From NCBI GenBank assembly GCA_023052935.1, contig CM041294.1, positions 98,587,616 to 98,651,615 of the forward strand: DNA of 64,000 nucleotides, in the 5' to 3' direction. The translations under genes were made by a program, and so were the position numbers. The notes under the pieces are model-generated. The model worked only from the letters and a program-made list of their open reading frames with translations. It did not search any database and was not told the origin of the DNA. Below, in pieces: positions 32,723-44,209 of the stretch. Position 1 is the first letter of the stretch; every line of letters starts with the position of its first letter. This DNA is from Piezodorus guildinii. Its lineage: Eukaryota > Arthropoda > Insecta > Hemiptera > Pentatomidae.

Positions 32723-33585
32723 CGGTCATAATTACTCCGAGAGATTTGAGGTGCGATCGGGTTGGAAGCAGGGTGACTCCCTTTCACCTGTTTTATTTAA
32801 TATATCATTAGAATATGTCATAGAAAAAGTGACGTGTACCGAGAAAGGTTTAAATATGTGTGATAAGATTCCGGTTTTGGGGTATGCGGATGATTTGGTA
32901 CTGCTAGGCGTAGACAGGGAAACCATACATCTAAATACAAGTGTGTTAATAAATACCGATAAGACGAAATATATTATTAGTAGCAGAAATGGTGGCGATC
33001 TTAGTGATATTGATACGATTATATCAGGGCATACTTTTGAACAAGTAGAGAAATTAAAGTACTTAGGTTCAATGATAACAAGAAAAAATAAAATCCAGGA
33101 AGAAATAAAGTCCCGGTTAAAGGTGGGAAATGCGTGCTATTATTCAGTTGAATAATGCTATTATGTGAAACGTGGCCGCTTACTTTGAAGGATGAACAAC
33201 GGCTTAAGGTTTTCGAAAATAAGGTACTGAGTAAAATATTTGGTCCGAAGAGAGATGAGGCCACTGGGGACTTTAGAAGGTTGCACAACGTGGAACTTCT
33301 GAGCTTATACCCTGTAGATATAATTGAGTTGATAGCATCGCGGAGACTCAAATGGGCGATTAAAGTTGTTGGGCTCGGTGAGGGTCGGATTCTGAGAAAG
33401 TTGGTATTCGCTGACCCGACTGGTAGGCGTCCGAAAGGTAGGCCGAAGCGGAGATGGGAGGATTGCGTTAAGGCTGATCTCGGGAGCTTGGGCTTGAACG
33501 GTGAACATTGGACGAGTCTGTGCAGGCTGTTTGGTGGTATCGGCATCGAACCTTCGGGTTCGGTAAGCCTATTATTATGATTAAG
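32723..33585 (+). pseudogene. RTE-type reverse transcriptase fragment
   Basis: The first open part (32742-33152) begins at the RT palm: FEVRSGWKQGDSLSPVLFN, then the catalytic YADD in GYADDLVLLG, then SGHTFEQVEKLKYLGSMI. The second part, in another frame (33155-33577), has CETWPLTLKDEQRLKVFENK, then SRRLKWAIKVVGLGE and GRRPKGRPKRRWEDCV. These are hallmarks of RTE-clade LINEs. A frameshift with a probable deletion lies at about 33150, and the endonuclease and the first RT half are gone. The 3' end has a CGAACC/GGTTCG hairpin and a short (ATT)n-like tail. Dead copy; the two other relics of the family are at 13898 and 27958. Confidence 0.85.
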
Positions 33586-33653
33586 TAATTTTATAATGTA
33601 TATTTAACGATAGCCCGATTAATTTATGGATTAAAGGTTAATATATTATGTTT

Positions 33654-33941
33654 GTTTTTAATTTATTTAACGTCACTTTATGCTACTATGGCTAATCGGA
33701 CGATGGTACAGTGGGAGTCCTAAGTTTTGCCTATCCAGGTTTTATTAGGATAGGGTTCTTTAACGAGTACCTGACATCGTACAGGCTCAGGACCACCTTT
33801 TAACGTCCCCTCCGAAGGACAGCATAACTAAGAATTTTTTACTCCCATTAATATTAAAATCCTAGGACAACCTGCGGGTTTGAACCCGTGACCTTTGGCA
33901 TAGGAGGCTGTTATGCTAACCACCTAGCTACAATTGATCCC
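33654..33941 (-). repeat. tRNA-derived SINE, family C
   Basis: Read on the minus strand, TAGCTAGGTGGTTAGC (A box) and GGGTTCAAACCC (B box) form a tRNA-like head, followed by a body with GGGGACGTTAAAAGGTGG. TAATATATTATGTTT at 33639-33653 and 33942-33956 is a perfect 15-base target duplication, so the borders are firm. No other copy lies in the window. Confidence 0.88.
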
Positions 33942-33956
33942 TAATATATTATGTTT

Positions 33957-34878
33957 CTTTTATTTAAATTTTGATTCTTCTCCCGTTCCTTCGTTCAAAT
34001 TAGCTTTCTCATTTGGCAGTCTTTAGGGTGTCCACAGATCTCTCTATCATTCCTCTCCTTTCTTACCGAGTTAATTTCCGCCTGATGCTGTCTAATACTC
34101 GACAGGTTGAGAGGTTTAAACAGACTTTTCTCCCTCTAAAGGCACTTTTGTTGGATTTGATTGCTTATTTTCAACCATCATTTCAGTTATTTTTTTTCTG
34201 GATTCATAAAAATGAATTATTGTTCAATAAATTTTATCATATTTTTAAATTAATAGGTATAACAGTTTCTTATTTTGTTTATATATTATATTTTATTTAA
34301 GTTGACTTTATCATTGTATACTGTATATATTGTGTGAATGGGATCTTATATCACTATTACTAATGTTCATATAGAAACAAATTGTAATATATCTCAATAA
34401 ATAAAAAAATAAAAAATAGGTATAAAAAATAATTTGTAATCTTATTTATAGAAATGTTTTGACAATTATGAGATTTGCTAAATAAATTAATATATGTTTT
34501 CTTCTCCGAAGACACTCAAAATATTTGTCTAACATTTGATTATTCATTTTGGTTTGACACAAATAAATTGACTGTTTTCTTTTATTTGATTTAAATAATT
34601 TGTGAATCTTCAAGTAACTCAGCTAATTAATGAAATAAACTTCATCCCCTTTCCTCCCACTCTGCCGAGGATACATTGGTAACCCTACAAGGTCTTAGGT
34701 TCTTTCCATTTCGATTAGATAAAAATATTTGAAAGTTTCATTATGTTATATATTTCCAGGAGTTTCATTGGGTTTAATAAATTATGAGCTATGTGGATGT
34801 TCTAACTAACAGAGCTTTGCCTGTTTGTTAATGTGTTAGTTATTAAAGTTGAATTGATTTTATTAAAAAGGAAAGAAA
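33957..34878. other. AT-rich stretch, no gene seen
   Basis: 34013-34300 is open but the peptide shows no known domain. 34620-34710 carries an old-repeat ending like that at 4800. Confidence 0.45.
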
Positions 34879-34879
34879 G

Positions 34880-35460
34880 AAAAGTAAATTTTATTCTGGA
34901 ACCTTTTGTTCCCTACGAATGACAGTAAAGTACAATTACTAAGTCTTGTGTCGCTGGTATAATAGTAAAAACATTACAAAAACAAACTTAGTGTTATACT
35001 TATATTATTTACAAAAGTAATAAATACGATTACTTGTACGGAAAAAACTACTACTTACATTATTTATAAAGTAGTAAATACAACGATAATAGTATATATT
35101 TGTTTATATTATATTAAACATATATGTATGTAGAGCTGTTATAATTGTATTTCTCATTGATATCAGAAGATTATAGAAAGGAAAAAAAAAGAGAAGTTTT
35201 TGTTTGCATATTTGTAGTGGTCCTCATTTTAGCGTGAAACATGACTATTATTCTTACTTTTGTATACAATTATTTGGAACATTGATAAGAAATATTGATT
35301 ACTGAGGATATGAATGAATAATTTGTTTTTAAACGAGGATATAGAAGATATTTTGCGTATGGAGGTAGGTATGGAATTTCAAAGTAAGGTGACACTCAAA
35401 CTTAAGGTTGTTTTAAAGGATGTTGTTCGGTGAGAAGGAAAATAGGGGTTGGTGGGCTGG
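34880..35460 (-). pseudogene. 3' end of a CR1/L2-like LINE
   Basis: The minus strand encodes HRTTSFKTTLSLSVTLL followed by NSIPTSIRKIF (about 35440-35345), the RT..F...L.....LWNSLP..IR tail of CR1/L2-like LINE ORF2. The 3' UTR ends near 34890 with GGGAACAAAAGGTTCC and AGAATAAA, the tip shared with 7345, 32280 and 58790. Confidence 0.6.
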
Positions 35461-36476
35461 GATCTTGTGTGAAACGTATGAATGAATTATTTATATACGT
35501 AATATAACTTTGTCATGACGTACAATATTATTATATTTAGAAGAAATAAAAAATAATTGGAATGTTGTATTTCAAACTATGCCTCTTTTTTCTGAGCTGT
35601 CCTGAAAATCCATGAGTAGCATTTCATTTTAGCATTCCAAAGTAAATATTTCAGCAGTATATTTTGAGATGGTGATGAAAAATTATTTTCATATTTTACG
35701 TTCCGAATAAAATAAAATAGTCTTTTTAGTATAAGCTCCGAAATAATTTAATATTTTTGTTAAACTGATTTTATGAGTTGTAAATGTTATAGCATTTATT
35801 ATTTTTATGTTTATTTTTGTTTCAGGTGAGTCTTACTGATCGGAATATTGTAAAGCCGTAAAACCAGCTTTATTTTCTTTTAATGAGGTAATTATATGTC
35901 TTCCCCCTCCCCTCTCCCCACGGGTTTACCATACTCTTTTCTTTTGTAATATATACATTAGATTAGTTGTTTATTTAGTTTTTAAGTTATCGAATTGAAG
36001 GTTATTTAAAGTATGTATAACACCCATTTTTTTTATTAACACATATTTTTTTATTCGCATCTGTAATTTACAAACTGTAATTTGTTTAGATGATTTTTTT
36101 CCTTATGGAATATCAATGTTATTTCAAAGAAAAAACAAAACAACTACTGTTGAACGGAATTTCATGTATAAAACAAAGTGTTTTTAGTTCCGAAAGGGAA
36201 ATATACGTTGGCCATGCAGCCACTTCGCGCCCTCTTAAAGAAGTAGAGCGCCCCCAGTGACCGACAAAATAGCTTGATTGTTGCAGTTTCTGGCTGGGTG
36301 AGCCATACTACTTACTAGTATTTTTTTTTTTTTTTTTTTTGGTTCTATTTTTTTACTAGTTATCTCCATCAACGGAGTAGAAAACTGAAGGGGAAGATCC
36401 CCTGGTCAAAGGGGGAAGGGGGAGAGAGGAAGCACCATGAAAAAACTTACTGGAGACAGCAATATCATATTCACAA
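35461..36476. other. AT-rich stretch, no gene seen
   Basis: Contains a C-rich patch (35905-35925), a T tract (36321-36342) and a moderately GC-rich segment (36205-36300). No coding feature recognised. Confidence 0.45.
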
Positions 36477-36500
36477 TCTCAGGATTTTCTTCACCAGCCA

Positions 36501-37416
36501 GAAGAACGACTTCCAAAACTTTGCTTTAACAGACTGAAATCATTAGACAAGGATAATCCTGACATAAACTTCAATTGGGTGCCCCAATTTAGAGCAATAG
36601 CCGAGCTAAATGCCTTTGCAGAAGAGCTTTCTGTCCACCATAAAAACGGACTTCTTCGATACAAAGACGACATACTGGAAAAAGCACATAACCATTATCT
36701 CTCAGCTGACATACAAAGGACCCTAAATTCAACTAACTATCCTTTATATATATATTACTATGCAACTACAATGCTCCCGACCCTGAAACGTACCTCACAT
36801 TCAAAGTACATATAAAGAAATTGAGATGTGTCAGCCAATTAAGAGTTGCAAATCCAGAACATATTAGAATCTATGGAAAAAACTCAGATTTTTTGTTCAA
36901 GTCACAAGAAAGCTGTGTATTATGCAATCGGATTATCTACAACAGTCTACATCACATTCTCCTTCACTGCCCGGCACATAATGAAAATAGACGACAATTT
37001 CTTCAAAACTTCTTCTTAGAATCTTCCGACATCCAAAGTATCCATGCTATACTGAGTATCGATAGTGTAGATAAGTTACATAAAGTGTACTATTACATGA
37101 TAGGAGTTCAAAAAGAGCTCAATTCTTTATCCTAGAACATTTTCTATTCAGAGTTTATTTTATTTGATCTTCAAAGTGATATTTTGCTTATGTATTGTTT
37201 CTGTTATAGCACCAGTAACTGTTTATTCTTCAATCTGTAATTTATTTTTGAAAGTCAAATTGTTTTAGTAAATTTTCACTATTATTTTATTTATTTTTAT
37301 ATGATATGTATACAAAGTTCTAAAACCATAATATTGTAATTTATAGCCAAGCTAGGCTCTATTTGTATGGGGAAGCCCCAAAGACCAAATAAAATTTCTA
37401 TTCTATTCTATTCTAT
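36501..37416 (+). mobile_element. 5'-truncated LINE 3' end with (TTCTA)n tail and 24-bp TSD
   Basis: The 24 bases at 36477-36500 are repeated exactly at 37417-37440. Between them lies a LINE end: the ORF2 C-terminus in two frames, a 3' UTR, and a TATTC repeat tail (37398-37416). The first frame (to about 36770) reads ERLPKLCFNRLKSL, NPDINFNWVPQFRAIAE, HNHYLSADIQRTLNS; the second has RCVSQLRVANPEHIRIYGK and the C..C.......H....C cluster CVLCNRIIYNSLHHILLHC. One frameshift near 36770 separates them. The relative at 39942-40975 is collinear. No RT core is included. Confidence 0.88.
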
Positions 37417-37440
37417 TCTCAGGATTTTCTTCACCAGCCA

Positions 37441-39164
37441 CTTAAGTTAATAACAAAAGTTTACCTAATGGTCAATAGTAAACTGAATTACTAACATAGT
37501 AAACCAAGTATAATTATCTGGCCACCAAGTGTAAATATACCGTTCTTTTTTTTAATGTAAATTTATTATCACTCTTCAGTTGTTTAATTTCCATCTAGAT
37601 CCAGTCTTCATTTATTTAGTTTTCTTAATTTTTATACAGTCAACTCTTACAAAAGAGGTAGTCAATCATCTGTACAATAAGTCGGAGGTGATTACCCTCA
37701 AACACAAAGTTAATGAAATCAGATGAATGAAATTAGAACATTTATTAATATTTATTAACTATTTTTTTATATAATTTTGGAGGTACTGATTAATCTCTCT
37801 TTTGTTAAACAAAGATGTAATTCTTTTTAATTTTCTCAGTTGATTCTGAATATGATCTATTGACTCGAGAATACTTTCGTTATACGGTACGAGGGTCTAA
37901 GGATTATATGAGCTACACAGTTCAGCGAACTGAATCCACAGTAAACTCTCCTTGTTGTGAGAAATAGTTAAGACCAAGTTTTCTAAACTATTCTAGTCTT
38001 TATGACCTACCTTTGCTGGAAAATACCGCTTGGTCAGTAAATACAATTAACCACTCTTCTCTAGTGTAAAAACATGAATAATAGTACAAAAAAAACCTTT
38101 ATTAATTTATTAGTAAAAAATTAATTTTTTTTTTCAATTTTTAAGTAAACAGTTACTGCAACGCTAAGCTAACAATAAAATTTCCACGCTAGGTCTTAAG
38201 GTTATTAAATTTTACGTTAAAATATTAAACTTGTTTTATTGAAATTGTTTATATAGGTACGTTTGCTGCAACCAAATTGCTAGTAGATAAATTATATTAG
38301 ACAGTTGGATATATATTAACACAGTTAATTATAATACAATTTACTGAAACACATCGAAATCTAACAGATTTTATTCATATAAATAAAAATTGTGTATTTA
38401 GAAAAAAAAAAGTTATATCCTTATGGTGAAATGAATAATAAGGCGTTGGGACAATCAAAGCAGAGAATTGGAAAACGGCGAATTGGCACCAATCAAACCA
38501 CTAGCACGGCCGCATTCTATAGATTGATTTACTTCTCATATAATGATCAAATCTATTTTTATTTGTGTCTGACGTATTTTTTCAACTATAGGCTTCAAGT
38601 TAGTCAATATTTTTCTCGATATGCTCAGTTAGATCCTTCTTTGTATTACATGTGAATTATTAGAATTCATTATTTCTTAACAAGCATATAAGATTGGTAT
38701 TTCTGATAGCGTAGACTCGTTTAATCAGTGGTGCTTTAGGATAAAAAATAAATTGAAACCAGTACTTAAACGATTCCTCGACTTAAAACAAGAACATGAT
38801 CACATCCGAGACTGTTAACTTTAAAGTAATTTTTTTTTTTATGTTCATCCTTATTTATTCGGGCTTTTCTTTATACCGTTGATAAGATGATATCTAAACC
38901 CACCTTACTATTACATACTTTAAAGAAACGTGTATTATCTGGGACCAATGACCCTTCTGCTATACTGCAAGCTATGTAGGTGGACTTCACATCGAATAAT
39001 GGTGTTGAAACTAGATCAAAATAAGTTTCGAAAATCCCATGAGATATGTTTAACCTTTAGCTGCAAATCCTCCATAAGTATAAGTTAGTAATTTTCCACG
39101 TTAACTTTTGATTGTTATATAATAACAATATAATTGTATTATATATATTGCTGTCCCCTACAGT
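37441..39164. other. AT-rich stretch, no gene seen
   Basis: An 87-codon frame at 38392-38655 has no recognisable domain. Otherwise AT-rich without visible structure. Confidence 0.5.
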
Positions 39165-39350
39165 TCAAGTCCATAGGTCCAGATAGGTTCTCAGCACTGT
39201 CTTGTAAATTATAAATTCGTTTTCAATAGAAATTGGAGATTTTCTGTTAAACAGACTGTATAATTGGTTAAATCTTCGGTTAACTTCTTGTTTAAGTAGA
39301 TGAAATATTAGAACCGGATAATAGAATGCAATAGAACCAGAAATCATAAG
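39165..39350 (-). pseudogene. Jockey-type reverse transcriptase relic 4
   Basis: The minus strand reads LLKQEVNRRFNQLYSLFNRK, then SPISIENEFIIYKTVLRTYLDLWT. This matches the RT thumb/connection of jockey-clade LINEs (R...LY.LLNR.S.LS..NKLLIYK.ILRPIWTYG) and overlaps the region seen at 17718-17800. Only about 55 codons remain. Confidence 0.65.
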
Positions 39351-39941
39351 TTTTCGGCGAACTTGGATTTGTTGAGATTTATTTTATTTTTTTATGAATG
39401 AAATAATTGGAACTATCTATTCTTTTTTTATATTTTTATTTATTATTCCATACAAAAAAAATTAATATGACCTTCCGAGGTATTTCTTTGCCTCATTTTT
39501 ATATTATTCAATGAATATCTAAAATGCAATTTAATATCATAAAAATATTTACAACAACAAATAATATTGAAAGTTTCAACTTAATTATCACTATTATATT
39601 TTAAAATTATAATTATATTTACCCTTCTAAAAGAAGAATAGAATTTATTTGTTTAAGATTTACATTCTTGTACAAATCAATTCAAATTATAAATCTCTTC
39701 AATTGCCAACATGAGTCTAGTTAATAATAAATGTCCATCCTCTTGAGAAAAACTTGAAAAATAATAATAGTAAACTATTTAAATAAAACATTTTATCATT
39801 TAATTGATACATAATAGAAAAACGACACTGAATTAAAACATAAAAAAACAAACAAAAACAACTAACAACTTGAAAAACAAACTGAAAACATTTGCCGTAC
39901 AATGAAAAATGATAAACAGTTTACCTTAGATAACTAGACAC
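39351..39941. other. AT-rich stretch, no gene seen
   Basis: Nothing recognisable. Confidence 0.5.
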
Positions 39942-40975
39942 TTAATTGGCGTGTGGCCCTTCACAGTTCAAGGTATCCAGGGTATTACATGCCGACTTAG
40001 TAAACCAGAAAATGTTGTTCAGTTTTTCAATATTGTCTATTTGAAGAATTTTTTGGTCATCCCTGGATCCTGATAAAAATGGTTGTAAATATCTCTCTCT
40101 CTCTCTCTCTCTGTCTTTTATCAGCTTTTCACAGTAGAGAAGGACGTGAAAAAGGCTGTTCAAGATAAACTGACCACAGAAAGTGCAGGTATCTTGTGCT
40201 TTGAAGATGAACAGTTTGGTTTTTCCATAAAGTGTGGTACGTTCTGGGCTCGAAATTCTTAACTGGCTCAATGATCTTATTTTTTTGATGTTGGCTGTAT
40301 ATGTCAGATAGGTCTCTGGGCTGGAGATATTGAAGCTGTGGATAGTTCTATATATGTGGTTATGGTTAGAATTGAGAGATCGGTGGATGTCTATTGAAAG
40401 GTTATAATTTTTTATCTTTTCCATTATTGCATCTCTGCACTTTAATAATCCATTCGGGCACAATACACTGAATTCTTCTTCACAGCCATATTGAGCAGCC
40501 ATCGATCTAACTTGTGAGACCCAGTTAAACTTTATATCAGGGTTCCTTGCATGCAGCGAAATCAGTCTGTTGAAACTAAGTCTTGGCAGCCTCTCCTCCG
40601 GCATGGTTTACAATCTGGACCAGTAGTTCACAGCTTTCTTCAAAACTCTGACGCTCAATGGGTTTCGGCCGGTTTCAAGACGTACTATGTAGTTGGCAGT
40701 ACTCCTTGGCCATCTGAGTAATTGCTTCAGGAACTTTAGTTGTACCACTTCAACAGCTTATCTTAAGCTCCATATTTCAGAAGCATACACAAGGGTTGAG
40801 GCTACCATGGAATCAAAAAGAGCTATTTTTTGTTTCCCATGAATCACTTCCACTCCTTCGCAAAACATCCAATACTCTTGCAGCTGCAACAGAGGACCTC
40901 TCAATAAAATGCTCAGATGCTTTGCTAAATGTTCCTGAGGAAGAATAATAACTTCTATAATAATAACTGACATTA
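39942..40975 (-). pseudogene. LINE ORF2 C-terminal fragment, relative of 36501-37416
   Basis: On the minus strand the end of an RT is followed by its C-terminal domain: LVYASEIWSLR (40790-40758), then after a stop VVQLKFLKQLLRWPRSTANY and LETGRNPLSVRVLKKAVNYW. From 40604 it runs on as PEERLPRLSFNRLISLHARN, SLSQLRISSPERTTLYGK and the zinc-like cluster CTFCGQFILNSLFHVLLYC. At least two stops interrupt the part before 40604; the last 220 codons are open. A (CT)n expansion at 40095-40113 inserts an Arg-Glu run. No 3' tail or target duplication was found. Confidence 0.8.
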
Positions 40976-41199
40976 ATTTTCTTATTTTTATTTTAACTAT
41001 CCTTAATGGTTCTTTAATTTTTTTTTTTTTAATTTAACCATTCTTTAATGGTTTCATCTTTTTCTGTAGTATGAAAAATGTAAAAAAATTGATATAAATG
41101 CGAAGATCTATATATAGAAATCAACAATGAGCAAAAAAAATATTAACAAGGATGGTAAACCATCTGTAAATAATTTTATCGATCCAAGACCAGAGGCAA

Positions 41200-41480
41200 T
41201 ATAATTGGAAAGCCCTAATAAGGAGAGGAACGGTTGTTAGACAGTAACTTATCTCGCTACGGCTGACGGTAACTAATGAGCTGGTCTGGGTAAGGAAAAA
41301 CCGAGGGGGAGATTAATTACGGGTAGGTATTAAGGGGGTAGTGGTAGGTAGGAATTGAGGTGGGGTGGGTAGGAATTAAGGGAGGGGTGAAGATGGCAAC
41401 GGCTGGACTGGGGCGAGTCAAGTGTCTAGCTCTCTAGGCTGTCCTAGCAACCGCTCTACAATTCTGTAATTAATTACTGT
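41200..41480 (+). other. G-rich segment with imperfect tandem words
   Basis: Between 41315 and 41395 the plus strand is strongly G-rich, built on repeats of GGTAGGAATTAAGGG and GGTAGGTATTAAGGGGG with runs of 3-5 G. The neighbouring bases are also GC-richer than the region. No coding capacity or known element recognised. Confidence 0.6.
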
Positions 41481-43555
41481 TTTCTAGCTCTTCGTCGTCG
41501 CCATCTATTTCTATTAAGGTTTTAGAGGATCCCCTGCGGTATTTAGAGAAAATTATCCAACATTCTCAATTACTTACTTATTTGGAACATGCTTTTGTAA
41601 TAAATTCATCCCTTGCTTATTTGAAAGATAATTCAATTATGCTATTGAAAAATTCAAAAACCATGATTTATCCCAAGATATTTTATACTCAAAGTTTAAT
41701 CTCAATTTCAGGAAAATTAGTAGCTTGAATGTGGGGATGTATTATTTGAAATTAAGAAACATTTGTTACAAAAAGACAATATTACGAAATTTGATGATTT
41801 GTTTTATTATGTTATAGAAAGTTTAAAACTAAAAAAAAAAAATATTCTCTCAGTTTAAGAATCATTTTAATAATTTAAGTTCATTAATAATTGTACTAAG
41901 CGCATCAAGATAACAATAATTCAAGCTATTATGTTATTTATAATTTATTTTTGTTTTATATTTCTATAGCTGTATTTTATTCATGTTAAGGAAGCTTATT
42001 TTGTTTATTAAAATTCGAATACATCCATTTTATAGGTTTTTAAGGGATTAATTTTGAAAAATTCAACTCCATTTATTTGGACTAGCCTGAAATCAAATAA
42101 AGAGATTTATTATAATAAATTCACCCCTTAATCTGTGCAAGATCATTTTCATTTTAAAAAATTAAAAAACATTAGTTGAAAAAGTCATATTCGAGAATAA
42201 CAAAACAAGACATCAGTCATCATTGGTTTCTTCTAATTTATTTGGCATCTAACGAAATGAAGGAGAAAGTAATAGTTTGAAGTGATGTTCAGATACGCAA
42301 AGAGAAAAAAATTGATAGAATTAAAAGAATTGTATACAACAGTACCTAGAAACGTTATTAGTATCTATAATAATGAAAATGTGACCTTTTTTCTACCTTA
42401 AAATGAAACATACAATAATTCTGAGGTTAATTTTGGAATCTCCTCATAAGTGTAAAAAGTTAAATCATAAAGTAAAAAGTTGAATAAATTAAACTCATGA
42501 GATTAAATTAGTGAGAGATGAGATTAAATTTATTATATGAGATTAAATTAATGAAATATACTAGACAACTGATCTTTTTAATAATTGAGAAAGACAATGA
42601 TTTTTTTTAGTACTTTGACTATTGTCGACTGTACCTTAAGAGTACATTTATAATTCTATATAATGGATTAAATAATAATTTTCATTTTCTCTCTCTCTCT
42701 CTATCTCTCAAAAAAAAATTTTAAAAAATAAAATAATAAATTTTATATAGCATAAACTACTAATAATAAACTACTAATTAATATTTCTTATAATTGCATT
42801 TATAGAGTAACGTAAATGTTAATATTAGTGTCTAAGAAATTAGCCCATCATGGCAGTCAAGTATCATAGTGCTTTTAATGTGATAAGGAGTATTATATTT
42901 CCCATCCAAGAATATATTAAAGATGGAAAAATAATTTATTTAATCCGAATCATTAGTGGGATGTCAATGTATACATAGGATTATGAATGTATTATAAAGA
43001 TAAAGATAGAAAAAAATCTACTTTCCTATTACCAATTCGTATTTTTTTTTCAATTCTTGTCACAAATAAAGATCGAGTTACCGAAAGCCTTAAACATTTA
43101 ATTATAAATCTTTTGTATGAGACTGTACTTGTGGTATTGTCTTACTTTGAACTATAAGAATAGTACGGTCTACCTACAGCATAGTAGAGTAGATTGACAA
43201 AGGGCTAAATGAGTGGTTTCATACGAAAAAATAAAATAAAAATTTTATTTGGAGCATTTAACAACTAAAAAAAAAATATCAATACATATATGTTTTACAA
43301 TTGTCCAAATAGTATATCTGATATACAAACCAGTTGTTGAGATATTACTTGCAGATTTGTGAGGGAAACAATCATGTGATCCAATTTAAATGCAGCCAAC
43401 CGAAAAGACTGTTCTTAAGTGCTTTCCTGCAAACGTTGGAATGTTATCCCGGATAAAGTTTTCAATTTATATTAAATCACTATGCTTTTGGAGTATAAAT
43501 TTAATTGTAAGTTATTTTTTTTTTTATAACGGCTAAATATACCAGTTAAACGAAT
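41481..43555. other. AT-rich stretch, no gene seen
   Basis: Frames at 41530-41900 are broken every 30-60 codons; no motif was recognised. A (CT)n run lies at 42690-42710. The stretch ends at the target site of the errantivirus. Confidence 0.5.
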
Positions 43556-43559
43556 CGTA

Positions 43560-43848
43560 AGTCACGCCACCATGAGGCCATAGTGCACCTGCAGATCACA
43601 CCATATTCCTTGAATCTTATTCAGCAGTCCTATTAACCTATATATACCCTGTCCCTTCTCCCAGGGAACACACACTCTCTTGAAGTCCTCGCAGTAATTA
43701 CGGTACGTAATCTATGTCAGATCTAGTATAGCCATATTGTTATTATCAAGATTGTCATTATTGTCTTTTAAAGTGTTATTATCGATATTTTGTAACTTTT
43801 GAATAAATAAAATATTTTTTTTACAATAACGAGCACGAACACCAAAAT
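43560..43848 (+). repeat. 5' long terminal repeat
   Basis: 289 bases from AGTCACGCC to ACCAAAAT. A TATA-like CTATATATACC lies at 43638-43648, and AATAAATAAAAT near 43801 can serve as polyadenylation signal in the 3' copy. A near-palindrome ATTACGGTACGTAAT lies at about 43696-43710. By eye it does not differ from the 3' LTR at any position. Confidence 0.93.
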
Positions 43849-43866
43849 TGGCGCCCGAACAGGGAC
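43849..43866 (+). promoter_or_regulatory. Primer-binding site for tRNA-Lys
   Basis: TGGCGCCCGAACAGGGAC directly after the LTR is complementary to the 3' end of tRNA-Lys (CCA plus 15 bases). It is the primer-binding sequence known from gypsy-type and lentiviral elements that use tRNA-Lys(UUU). Minus-strand synthesis would start here. Confidence 0.92.
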
Positions 43867-44209
43867 TGCATATTTTTATCGCAGTTTTAAGAACCGAGTT
43901 TCCGCAGATCCGAACTTTTTCCGCAAATCCAGAATTAGGACTACCGCCTAGGATTCCTCACCTGTGAAGACTCAAGATTTTGGCTTACCTACCGAGGACT
44001 ACCAACTTCGAGATCTTCAGATTCTGGACGAGTTCACTCACCCCGAGCATCTCGCAACGCAGGCAAAGTCTCTTATCTGCACTCAACCTTGGCCGGACTT
44101 CACTGTCGTCAGGTATCCAGCTCAAGGACAGATCTTCACACCCCGTCGAAGATTATTTTGACAGCGTACTCAATTTTTGTAAGTTAATTTCCTTTACTAT
44201 TGTAATTTT
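43867..44209 (+). other. 5' leader of the LTR element
   Basis: Untranslated leader between primer-binding site and gag, probably holding the packaging signal and a splice donor for env mRNA. TCAGGTATCC at about 44107-44116 is one possible donor. Open frames here (43964-44228) have no protein similarity that I recognise. Confidence 0.5.

Noticed and set aside
41530..41900. A decayed host exon
   Set aside because: Frames shift every few dozen codons and no protein family could be named; not enough to call a pseudogene.
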